A stretch of DNA of 64,000 nucleotides from Arthrobacter sp. ISL-72. GTDB lineage: Bacteria > Actinomycetota > Actinomycetes > Actinomycetales > Micrococcaceae. Location of the stretch: positions 62,001-126,000 of the forward strand of contig NZ_JAGGPP010000013.1 of NCBI RefSeq assembly GCF_018613755.1, read 5' to 3'. Below are positions 26,241-33,884 of this stretch, piece after piece. Within the stretch, counting starts at the first letter, position 1. Each line of letters begins with the position of its first letter. The notes beneath the pieces are model-generated. The model was given only the letters and a program-made list of their open reading frames with translations. It ran no database searches and was not told the origin of the DNA. The translations under genes were made by a program, and so were the position numbers.

Positions 26241-28217
26241 TTAGCCCACGTGGACCCAGGGCCGCCGCGTGACATCGGGCTCCGCCTCGCGCAGGACCTC
26301 CCGGGTTACGGGGGCGATCTCGCCTTCGCCGAACAGCAGGAACCGGGTCAGGTTGGTCAGCGGATTGCCTTCGGTCCAGCGGAAGTAGATGTGCGGCATG
26401 AGCCCGGTGACATCCCTGAGGTGAAGCAGAACCGCAGCCAGGGTGTTCGGCACGTTGTTGCTGTGGATTTCAAGGACGCGGAAGCCGTGCCGGACCTTCC
26501 CCTCGACCAGGAGTTCCTGCTCGAAGTCGGAACAGTCATCCACCAGGATCTCGATGAAGATTGCGTCGCTGTCCACCGGCAGATGATTGGCCTGCTGGGA
26601 GTGCTCCAGTTTGGCCCGGTACCGTGCGGTGCTGAGGCGCTTGGGCTCGTGGGCGATGAGCCGGATGGGCCCCTCGTCACTGGCTGCCATGAACTCCAGC
26701 GCCCGTTCATCCAGCCGGATGTGGGTGGCACGAAGCTCGAAGGACCGCCGGACGCGGGAGGCGAAGCTCACCGCCACGATGGCAAGGATGAACATCGCTG
26801 CGATCTTCAGGCCGTCGGGACGTTCCACCACGTTCGCCACTGTGGTGTAAAGAAAGACGACGGCGATCGTCCCGAACGCGGCCGTCCGGCCACGTTGCGC
26901 CTTGCGCCGGGCTGACAGCGTGACGGCGATGGACGCCGATGTCATCAGCACCAGGACGCCGGTGGCGTAGGCGCCGCCCTGGGCTTCGACGTCGGCCTCG
27001 AAGACCACCGTGATGAGGAACGCGACGGCGGTGAACACAAGAACCAGCGGCCGGACGGCTCGGGTCCAGGCCGGAGCCATGCCGAAGCGCGGCAGGTAGC
27101 GAGGCACCAGATTCAGGAGCCCGGCCATGGCGGACGCTCCGGCGAACCAAAGGATTGCGATGGTGCTTAGGTCGTACACGGTCCCGAAACCGTCGCCCAG
27201 GTATTGGTGTGCCAGGAACGCCAGGGCACGGCCGTTGGCTTTGCCCCCGGGCTGGAACTCGGCTGCCGGGATCAGGAAGGTGGTGATGAAGCTGGACGCA
27301 ATCAGGAACGCGCTCATGATCAGGGCTGCCGTTGTCAGGAGCCGGTGCGCACCACGGATCCTGCCGGCAGGCTTCGCCTCAGTATCGTCCGGGCTGCCCT
27401 GGATCTGCGGCATGACTGCCACGCCGGTTTCGAAGCCGGAGAGTCCCAGGGCGAGTTTGGGGAAGACGAGCAGGGCGATGCCGATCATCACCAGCGGGTT
27501 GCCGTGCTGCCGGCTGAGGGCGGCCCACCAGTCCGTCACCACGTGGGCTTCGCTGAACACATGGCCAAGGCCCACCAGCACCACTACGGCATTGAGCAGC
27601 AGGAACACCGCCACCAGGACCACGGCCACGTTGATGGCTTCCTTGAACCCGCGGAGGAAGACGATGCCCAGGCCGGCGATCAGCGCCAGCGTGATGGCGA
27701 TTTCCTGGCCGTGCAGGAAGGCCGGCGCGAACGGATTTTCGATGGCGTGGGCACTGGCATCAGCGGCAGAGAGGGTGATGGTGATCATGAAATCAGTGGC
27801 GGCAAACCCCAGCAGTGCCAGGACGAACAGCTTGCCGCCCCACCGCGGCAGCAGCCGTTCCAGCATGGCGATCGACCCTTCCCCGCGGGGGCTCTCCGCG
27901 GCCACCCTGCGGTAAACAGGCAGGGCGCCGAGGAGCGTCACCACAACCAGGACCACGGTGGCCAGGGGCGAGACCATTCCGGCGGCAAGGGCGGCAATGG
28001 CCGGCTGGTACCCGAGTGTTGAGAAGTAGTCCACACCAGTCAGGCACATGACCTTCCACCAGGGCTGCGGAGTGTGGTTCGCCCGCGGCTGGCCGTGCGG
28101 GCCCTGGCGTTTACCGGATCCTTCGGGCATGCCTTCCAGCAGCCAATTCCTTAGCTGATGGGGCTCCCGGTTGAACCTGTCCGAAGGGTCGGCCGGCGGC
28201 CTGGTCAGCGTGGTCAC
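26241..28217 (-). CDS. APC-superfamily permease with C-terminal soluble domain
   Basis: A 658-residue membrane protein starting at GTG 28217 behind AAAGGATA. After a 50-residue polar N-terminus it has about 12 hydrophobic segments, beginning [20 protein letters not shown]. Roughly the last 160 residues are soluble and contain [16 protein letters not shown] and [17 protein letters not shown]. The organisation resembles KUP/KimA-like potassium transporters and unassigned amino-acid permeases; I see neither the Kup nor the KimA signature, so specificity is open. It is divergent from amtB and shares its control region, so nitrogen control is possible. Confidence 0.75.
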   Translation of the reverse strand: MTTLTRPPADPSDRFNREPHQLRNWLLEGMPEGSGKRQGPHGQPRANHTPQPWWKVMCLTGVDYFSTLGYQPAIAALAAGMVSPLATVVLVVVTLLGALPVYRRVAAESPRGEGSIAMLERLLPRWGGKLFVLALLGFAATDFMITITLSAADASAHAIENPFAPAFLHGQEIAITLALIAGLGIVFLRGFKEAINVAVVLVAVFLLLNAVVVLVGLGHVFSEAHVVTDWWAALSRQHGNPLVMIGIALLVFPKLALGLSGFETGVAVMPQIQGSPDDTEAKPAGRIRGAHRLLTTAALIMSAFLIASSFITTFLIPAAEFQPGGKANGRALAFLAHQYLGDGFGTVYDLSTIAILWFAGASAMAGLLNLVPRYLPRFGMAPAWTRAVRPLVLVFTAVAFLITVVFEADVEAQGGAYATGVLVLMTSASIAVTLSARRKAQRGRTAAFGTIAVVFLYTTVANVVERPDGLKIAAMFILAIVAVSFASRVRRSFELRATHIRLDERALEFMAASDEGPIRLIAHEPKRLSTARYRAKLEHSQQANHLPVDSDAIFIEILVDDCSDFEQELLVEGKVRHGFRVLEIHSNNVPNTLAAVLLHLRDVTGLMPHIYFRWTEGNPLTNLTRFLLFGEGEIAPVTREVLREAEPDVTRRPWVHVG

Positions 28218-28367
28218 GGTATCCTTTCATGCAGCGATCCTTCGGCCGTTTGACGTCGAGTGAGCTGCTCCTGATGGGAGCCTAGGCCCGGCAAACCGGC
28301 CTGAACGCGGGCTTTAACGAAACCTTTACGGCCCATGTTGCCGCGATCACTCGATGGTGAGATGTAC

Positions 28368-28394
28368 GTCACATTCCGGAAACCTGTTGGAAAC
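28368..28394 (+). promoter_or_regulatory. GlnR-like box upstream of amtB
   Basis: GTCAC (28368-28372), GAAAC (28379-28383) and GAAAC (28390-28394) are each separated by exactly six bases, matching the GlnR pattern gTnAC-n6-GaAAC. The rest of the 351-base divergent region (28218-28568) shows no gene; the amtB ribosome-binding site GAGGAAGG is at 28553-28560. Confidence 0.65.
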
Positions 28395-28568
28395 CCAGGA
28401 TTCATCCCGGCCCCGGCTGTTTAACACGCCGGAAAAATATTGCTGCGCTGGTGGAAACACTCGGGTTGTAGCTTCGGATTCTGGGTTAGCATCCCGGTCT
28501 CGTCGTTTTGAATGGTCTCGCCGCAACTGGCGCCCAGGAGCGCCACTTCTTTGAGGAAGGCTCCCGAA

Positions 28569-29984
28569 ATGAACATCTCTCAACTCTCTGTGGGATTGGC
28601 CGTGGATCCCGCTGTACTTGATCCCGGCGCGACGGCCTGGATGCTAGCGGCTTCCGCCCTGGTGCTGCTGATGACCCCCGGCCTGGCCTTCTTTTACGGC
28701 GGCCTGGTGCGGATGAAATCCGTCCTGAACATCATGATGATGAGTTTTGGCGCCATGGGAGTCGTTGCCGTGGTCTGGGCGCTGTGGGGCTACGGGCTGG
28801 CGTTCGGGCCCGACGCCATGGCCGGCCTCGTAGGGGACCCGTTTGCCAACCTTGGACTCAGCGGCCTGACCAGCAGCATCGGCGGAAAGGCGCCCGGGCT
28901 CCCGGACATGGTCTTCATCGGATTCCAGGCCACGTTCGCGATCATCACCGTCGCGCTGATCAGCGGGGCTGTGGCCGAGCGGGTGAGGTTCGGGCCCTGG
29001 CTCCTTTTCTCTGCCCTCTGGGTCACTCTTGTCTACGCCCCGATCGCGCACTGGGTGTGGGGCGGCGGCCTGTTCGCCGCTACCGGCCTCGTGGGGAGCA
29101 AGATCTCCGCGCTCGACTTCGCCGGCGGCACCGTGGTGCACATGAATGCCGGCATGGCCGGACTGATGCTCGCCGTCGTGCTCGGGAAGCGCCTGGGCTT
29201 CATGAAGGATCCCAACATCCGCCCCCACAACCTTCCGTTCGTCATGCTCGGCGCCGGTCTCCTGTGGTTCGGCTGGTTCGGTTTCAACGCAGGCTCTGAA
29301 CTCGCCGCGGACGCCACGGCCGCCCTGGCCTGGACCAACACCTTGCTGGCCACGAGCGCCGCACTCCTCGGCTGGCTGCTGATCGAACGGATCCGCGACG
29401 GCCACGCCACCTCCCTTGGTGCAGCATCCGGCGCCGTTGCAGGCCTCGTTGCCGTGACGCCCGCGTGCGGTTTCGTGGATCCCGTCGGCGCCATCCTCAT
29501 CGGTGCCGTCGCAGGAGTGGTGTGTGCGCTCGCGGTAGGACTCAAATTCAGGATCGGCCTCGACGACTCGCTGGACGTGGTGGCCGTGCACTTCGTCGGC
29601 GGCCTGTGGGGGACGCTCTCACTCGGGTTCTTCGCCCTGCCGTCGGCCAAGACCGAGGGCGGGCTTTTCTATGGCGGGGGCCTGACGCAGTTCTGGCCGC
29701 AGATCCTCACCGCGCTGATCGTCACCGCCTGGAGCGCTATCATGACCGCCCTGATCGGATTCGCGATCCACAAGACGATGGGCATGCGGGTCTCCGAAGC
29801 CAACGAGCGCTCCGGCATCGACGTCACCGAACATGCCGAAACTGCCTACGAGCTGCTGATGGTGGGCGGCAGCTTCCACCCTGGCGAACACCACGGCAAG
29901 GCCGTTCACGGAGACGGCGTTCACGCGGACGAAGCTCCGGCGGAAGCATCCGCGGAACGCCAGCCCGACCGGGTGCGCACATGA
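28569..29984 (+). CDS. amtB: Ammonium transporter
   Basis: A 471-residue Amt/Mep/Rh protein with about 11 membrane helices. ATG 28569 (MNISQLSVGL) follows GAGGAAGG; the longer frame is unsupported. Landmarks are LMTPGLAFFYGGLVR, the central pore region DFAGGTVVHMNAG with its first pore histidine, and GVVCALAVGLKFRIGLDDSLDVVAVHFVGG with the second. It forms a trimeric channel for ammonium uptake. The stop overlaps the glnK start by ATGA, the usual coupling. The polar C-terminal tail of about 60 residues is His-rich. The GlnR-like box upstream suggests induction by nitrogen limitation. Confidence 0.95.
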   Translation: MNISQLSVGLAVDPAVLDPGATAWMLAASALVLLMTPGLAFFYGGLVRMKSVLNIMMMSFGAMGVVAVVWALWGYGLAFGPDAMAGLVGDPFANLGLSGLTSSIGGKAPGLPDMVFIGFQATFAIITVALISGAVAERVRFGPWLLFSALWVTLVYAPIAHWVWGGGLFAATGLVGSKISALDFAGGTVVHMNAGMAGLMLAVVLGKRLGFMKDPNIRPHNLPFVMLGAGLLWFGWFGFNAGSELAADATAALAWTNTLLATSAALLGWLLIERIRDGHATSLGAASGAVAGLVAVTPACGFVDPVGAILIGAVAGVVCALAVGLKFRIGLDDSLDVVAVHFVGGLWGTLSLGFFALPSAKTEGGLFYGGGLTQFWPQILTALIVTAWSAIMTALIGFAIHKTMGMRVSEANERSGIDVTEHAETAYELLMVGGSFHPGEHHGKAVHGDGVHADEAPAEASAERQPDRVRT

Positions 29985-30322
29985 AGCTCGTGACGGCGAT
30001 CGTCCGGCCGGAAAAGGTTGAGACTGTCCGGGCTGCGTTGGAAGGGTTTGGAGTCAGTGGCATGACCGTGAGTCAAGCAAGCGGCTACGGTCAGCAGCGC
30101 GGGCATCCGGAGGTCTACCGAGGCACTGAATACAACTCGGACCTTCTGCCCAAGGTGCGGCTGGAAGTGCTGGTGACCGAGGACGCCATGGACGGGGTGA
30201 TGGCGGCCATCGAATCCGGCGCCAGCACCGGACGGTTCGGGGACGGCAAGATCTGGACCGTCACCGTTTCCGATGCTGTCCGGGTGCGGACCGGGGAAAG
30301 GGGTTCCGCCGCCATCGACTAA
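29981..30322 (+). CDS. glnK: PII nitrogen signalling protein
   Basis: A 113-residue PII protein. ATG 29981 overlaps the amtB stop by four bases. The T-loop segment GYGQQRGHPEVYRGTEYNSD places Tyr51 exactly at the conserved modification site (adenylylated in studied actinobacteria, uridylylated in proteobacteria); KVRLEVLV and the C-terminal GRFGDGKIWTVTV complete the ATP/2-oxoglutarate fold. It plugs AmtB when nitrogen is sufficient. Many actinobacteria have glnD next; here an agmatinase-family gene follows instead, so glnD must be elsewhere or absent. Confidence 0.95.
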   Translation: MKLVTAIVRPEKVETVRAALEGFGVSGMTVSQASGYGQQRGHPEVYRGTEYNSDLLPKVRLEVLVTEDAMDGVMAAIESGASTGRFGDGKIWTVTVSDAVRVRTGERGSAAID

Positions 30323-30400
30323 CCCTTCAGCCAGCCTCCTTCCCAGGAACCGCCGGGGGTTCTTGGTAAACATCTGATGCACTACGGAAAACCGAAGTGT

Positions 30401-30418
30401 ATGATGGGTGTCACACCA
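30401..30418 (+). promoter_or_regulatory. Promoter -10 and shared operator GGTGTCACACC (site 2)
   Basis: TATGAT at 30401-30406 fits a -10 box, and the palindrome GGTGTCACACC at 30408-30418 overlaps the expected start point. The palindrome is the reverse complement of the one at 25488-25498. No clear -35 box is seen, so an activator or weak promoter is possible. Confidence 0.6.
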
Positions 30419-30444
30419 CCGATCCTCGAAGGAGAGGCATTCCT

Positions 30445-31509
30445 TTGGAAGAGCTGCGCATCGAAGCCAACGGCAACCTTGGCCCCATTGATTCATCCCG
30501 TATTCCCCGCTACGCCGGGGCTGCCACCTATGCCCGGCTGCCCCGGCTGGACCAGGTGGCCAAGGCGGACATTACGGTAGTGGGAGTGCCCTTCGATTCC
30601 GGCGTCTCCTACCGCCCGGGTGCCCGCTTTGGCGCCAACCATGTGCGCGAGGCCAGCCGGCTGCTGCGCCCCTACAACCCGGCATGGGACGTCAGCCCGT
30701 TCGAAAACGTCCAGGTGGCGGACGCGGGCGACATGGCCGTCAACCCGTTCAACATCAACGAGGCCATCGAGACCGTCCAGCAGAACGCCCTCGACCTGAC
30801 GGCCGGCGGCAGCAAACTGGTCACCCTGGGCGGAGACCACACCATTGCCCTGCCGCTGCTGCGGGCCGCCGCCGAGCGCGCTGGCGGACCCGTGGCCATG
30901 CTGCATTTCGATGCCCACCTGGACACCTGGGACACGTACTTTGGAGCCGAATACACCCACGGCACCCCGTTCCGCCGCGCCGTCGAGGAAGGCATCCTGG
31001 ACACCGAAGCCATCAGCCACATCGGAACCCGCGGCCCCCTGTACGGCAAGAAAGACCTCGACGACGACCACCGCTTCGGCTTCGGCATCGTCACCTCCGC
31101 CGACGTCTACTACCAGGGCGTCCTCGAAACCGTGGCCAAGGTCCGCGATCGCATCGGCAACCGCCCGCTGTACATCTCCGTGGATATCGACGTCCTGGAT
31201 CCTGCGCACGCGCCGGGCACGGGAACTCCGGAGGCCGGCGGCATCACCAGCCGCGAACTGCTGGAGATCATCCGCGGCTTCCGCGGCATGAACCTGGTGG
31301 GCGCGGACATTGTCGAGGTCGCGCCGGCTTACGACCATGCTGAAATCACCGGCGTCGCGGCCAGCCACGTTGCGTATGAACTGGTCACCCTGATGGCCGA
31401 CTCCGCGATGGAGGGCAACAGGTTCGGCAAGGCCAACGGCTACGCCGGCCAGGCCCTGGGCCAGGATGTCCGCCAGCCGGCGGGCTTCGCGGCGGCCGGC
31501 AAGGAGTAG
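30445..31509 (+). CDS. Agmatinase/guanidino-acid ureohydrolase
   Basis: A 354-residue ureohydrolase. I use TTG 30445 ([10 protein letters not shown]), ten bases after AAGGAG; a longer frame to 30397 would cross the operator. All binuclear manganese ligands of the arginase fold are present: [13 protein letters not shown] and [19 protein letters not shown]. Members split agmatine, guanidinobutyrate or guanidinopropionate into urea and an amine; sequence alone does not tell which. The gene is followed three bases later by a ThDP enzyme and shares an operator with a symporter and regulator. Confidence 0.87.
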   Translation: MEELRIEANGNLGPIDSSRIPRYAGAATYARLPRLDQVAKADITVVGVPFDSGVSYRPGARFGANHVREASRLLRPYNPAWDVSPFENVQVADAGDMAVNPFNINEAIETVQQNALDLTAGGSKLVTLGGDHTIALPLLRAAAERAGGPVAMLHFDAHLDTWDTYFGAEYTHGTPFRRAVEEGILDTEAISHIGTRGPLYGKKDLDDDHRFGFGIVTSADVYYQGVLETVAKVRDRIGNRPLYISVDIDVLDPAHAPGTGTPEAGGITSRELLEIIRGFRGMNLVGADIVEVAPAYDHAEITGVAASHVAYELVTLMADSAMEGNRFGKANGYAGQALGQDVRQPAGFAAAGKE

Positions 31510-31512
31510 CGC

Positions 31513-33222
31513 ATGACCGATTTCGATCGGGCGACGGCGGCACCCGCCGGAGCAGGCGCCGCCCCCGGTCAGCGCAACGGCGGGGATCTCGTCGTCGAAA
31601 CCCTTGAAGCGCTGGGCGCGAAGACGGTCTTTGGCATTCCGGGCCAGCACGCGCTGGGCCTGTTTGATGCCATGGGCCGCGGGAACCTGCACTTCGTGTC
31701 CTCGCGGGTGGAGAACAATTCCGCGTTCGCGGCCGACGGGTATTCCCGTGCCACGGGCGAGGTGGGCGTGCTGTTCCTGTCCACCGGGCCGGGCGCGCTG
31801 ACTTCCCTCGCGGGGCTGCAGGAAGCGTACGCCACAGGAGTCCCCATGGTGGTGGTGGCCAGCCAGATTCCCCTGGACGGTCTGGGCGCGCGCCGCAAGG
31901 GCATGCTGCACCAGCTCGATGACCAGAAGGCATCGGCTGCGAACGTCACCAAGAGCCAGCGGCTGATCCAGCATGCATCCGGCATTCCGTCGGCCATCCA
32001 GGATGCCTGGACCGAGGCGATTTCCTCCCCGCAGGGCCCCGTGTGGCTGGAGATCCCGCAGAACGTGCTGCTGGATCCCATTGTCGTCCCGCCGGTGGAG
32101 GATGCCCTCGCCGAAGCGGCGGACAACCCGCCGCGGGTGGAACTCATTCGTGAAGCCGTGAAATGGCTTGCGGCGGCGGAACGTCCGGCCATCATCGCCG
32201 GCGGCGGTGCGCGCCGGGGCCGGGCCGAGAAGTCGCTGCTGTCCATTGCGGAGAAGCTGCGGGCACCGGTGATCTGCACGCCCGGCGGCAACGGGGCCTT
32301 CCCGTGGAACCACGAGCTGTCCCTGCAGTCCTGGATCGAGGACCGGCACATGACGGACTTGCTCGAGGACGCGGACGTCCTCATCGTGATCGGATCCTCG
32401 CTGGGCGAAGTCACGTCCAACTACTTCACGTTCGAGCCGCGCGGCCGGATCATCCAGATCGACGCCGAACCCCGGGTCCTGGAGTCCAACCGGCCAGGCC
32501 TGGGCATCCGTGCCGACGCCGGCCAGGCCCTCACTGCCCTCGACGCCGCACTGGTCCCGCCCGGAGTGCAAGCCACTTGGCACGGCACTTCGCCGGAAGT
32601 GCTGGTCAAGGAAACCCTGGCCAAGGTCAAGGCCAGGCTGGAGTCGCAGGACCTGGCCAAAGAGCTGAAGTTCATGGCGGATATCCGCGAGGCCGTGCCC
32701 GCGCACATGCAGACGTACTGGGACATGACGATTTCCGCGTACTGGGGCTGGAGCTGCTGGGACGCCCGCGAGGGCCAATTCCACTCCGCCCAGGGTGCCG
32801 GCGGCCTGGGCTTCGGCTTTCCGGCAGCGATCGGCGGGGCGGTGGGCCTGGAGACCACCGGGACGTCCGGCGGTTTCGCCCGGGTGCTGGCCGTCTCCGG
32901 TGACGGGTCGGCCATGTATTCCATCTCGGAACTGGCCACCGCCAGGCAGCACAATGTGCCGGTCACGTGGCTGATTGTGGACGACGGCGGGTACGGCATC
33001 CTCCGCGAGTACATGGTGGGTGCATTCGGCAAGGCGACCGCCACGGAACTGGCCCGCCCCGACTTCGTGAAGCTCGCCGAAGCGTTCGGCGTCCCGGCTG
33101 TCCGGGTGTCCCCGGAGGATGTGGGGGACGCGCTGAAGGCGGGCTTCGCCGCGGACGGCCCGAACGTCGTCGTCGTCGAAACCCTGCTCAAGATGTTCGG
33201 CCCGACCCACCTGGGCGTTTAA
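31513..33222 (+). CDS. Thiamine diphosphate-binding enzyme (acetolactate synthase-like)
   Basis: A 569-residue ThDP enzyme with the three usual domains: PYR (about 25-190, with activating Glu in SSRVENNSAF), central (about 210-340) and PP (about 390-560). The metal/ThDP motif is SGDGSAMYS followed by LIVDDGGYG, where Asp-Asp stands in place of the usual Asn-Asn. It is only 3 bases after the ureohydrolase gene, so they are one operon. Benzoylformate-decarboxylase-like or acetolactate-synthase-like chemistry on a 2-keto acid from the guanidino compound is plausible, but the substrate is unknown. Confidence 0.82.
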   Translation: MTDFDRATAAPAGAGAAPGQRNGGDLVVETLEALGAKTVFGIPGQHALGLFDAMGRGNLHFVSSRVENNSAFAADGYSRATGEVGVLFLSTGPGALTSLAGLQEAYATGVPMVVVASQIPLDGLGARRKGMLHQLDDQKASAANVTKSQRLIQHASGIPSAIQDAWTEAISSPQGPVWLEIPQNVLLDPIVVPPVEDALAEAADNPPRVELIREAVKWLAAAERPAIIAGGGARRGRAEKSLLSIAEKLRAPVICTPGGNGAFPWNHELSLQSWIEDRHMTDLLEDADVLIVIGSSLGEVTSNYFTFEPRGRIIQIDAEPRVLESNRPGLGIRADAGQALTALDAALVPPGVQATWHGTSPEVLVKETLAKVKARLESQDLAKELKFMADIREAVPAHMQTYWDMTISAYWGWSCWDAREGQFHSAQGAGGLGFGFPAAIGGAVGLETTGTSGGFARVLAVSGDGSAMYSISELATARQHNVPVTWLIVDDGGYGILREYMVGAFGKATATELARPDFVKLAEAFGVPAVRVSPEDVGDALKAGFAADGPNVVVVETLLKMFGPTHLGV

Positions 33223-33237
33223 CCACCCCACGCACAC

Positions 33238-33295
33238 AGCGCGAACGGACACTTGTGGCCCCTTTCCAAAAGGGCCGCAAGTGTCCGTTCGCGCT
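33238..33295. terminator. Long hairpin after the ThDP enzyme gene
   Basis: Arms 33238-33261 and 33272-33295 pair over 24 positions with one T-G wobble; the outer arm reads AGCGCGAACGGACACTTG. There is no T-tract. It separates the ureohydrolase operon from the MarR-MFS unit. Confidence 0.75.
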
Positions 33296-33339
33296 TGTCG
33301 TTTAACCGCGCACTTCCTCCGCAACCACACCTTAGTTTC

Positions 33340-33373
33340 CCTAAGCAACCATTTTGGGATATAGTTGCCTAGG
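33340..33373. promoter_or_regulatory. MarR operator and promoter
   Basis: CCTAAGCAAC (33340-33349) and GTTGCCTAGG (33364-33373) are inverted repeats matching at 9 of 10 positions. The spacer contains the -10-like TATAGT (33360-33365), so a bound repressor would cover the promoter of the marR gene that starts at 33396. Confidence 0.65.
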
Positions 33374-33395
33374 GCAAGCAAGGGAGTTATCCAAC

Positions 33396-33875
33396 ATGGC
33401 AGTTGCACCAGAGACCGCAGCCGATCTCGTTTACCAGATCTTCGACCTCCAGCGGGCGGTCCGCTGCGTCGCCGTCGCCAGCATCCGAGGCCAGGAAACC
33501 GGGGTGGCGCTGCAGGGCGTGCTGCGGTTCGTGGGCGAGGGGGAGTTCCGGGCAACGCACCTGGCGGCCCGGCTCGGCGTCAGTGCGCCCGTCCTGAGCA
33601 GGCACATCGCCGACCTTGAAGAGCAGGGCCTGGTGGTCCGCAGGCCTGACCCGGAGGACGGGCGGGCCCAGCTGGTGGCATTGTCCGAGGCCGGGGCTGG
33701 AAAGCTGCGTGAAATAGAGCAACACCGCACGGCGACGATCCAGGGCTACCTGCAGGACTGGAGCCAGAACGACGCCGAAGAAACCGCGAAAATCCTGAGA
33801 AAACTTGCTGAATCCCTCAGGGACTCAGCCCGGGCAAAGACGGCCGGATCCACCGAAACCATTCCAACCGTTTAG
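33396..33875 (+). CDS. MarR-family transcriptional regulator
   Basis: A 159-residue winged-helix protein. ATG 33396 follows AGGGAG at 33381-33386. The DNA-binding part is FRATHLAARLGVSAPVLSRH with the wing RRPDPEDGRAQLVAL. It lies 9 bases upstream of a multidrug-type MFS gene, and its promoter has a clear inverted repeat. It probably represses its own operon and is released by a toxic ligand exported by the pump. Confidence 0.9.
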   Translation: MAVAPETAADLVYQIFDLQRAVRCVAVASIRGQETGVALQGVLRFVGEGEFRATHLAARLGVSAPVLSRHIADLEEQGLVVRRPDPEDGRAQLVALSEAGAGKLREIEQHRTATIQGYLQDWSQNDAEETAKILRKLAESLRDSARAKTAGSTETIPTV

Positions 33876-33884
33876 GAGCTGCAC

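Noticed and set aside
28218..28340. Possible c-di-AMP (ydaO-type) riboswitch upstream of the APC permease
   Set aside because: I looked for the conserved ydaO elements because the permease resembles potassium transporters, but saw none.
30493..33555. A 1020-codon open frame on the minus strand opposite the ureohydrolase and ThDP genes
   Set aside because: It is antisense to two well-supported genes with conserved catalytic motifs. High GC content keeps the opposite frame free of stops, and its translation matches no family.
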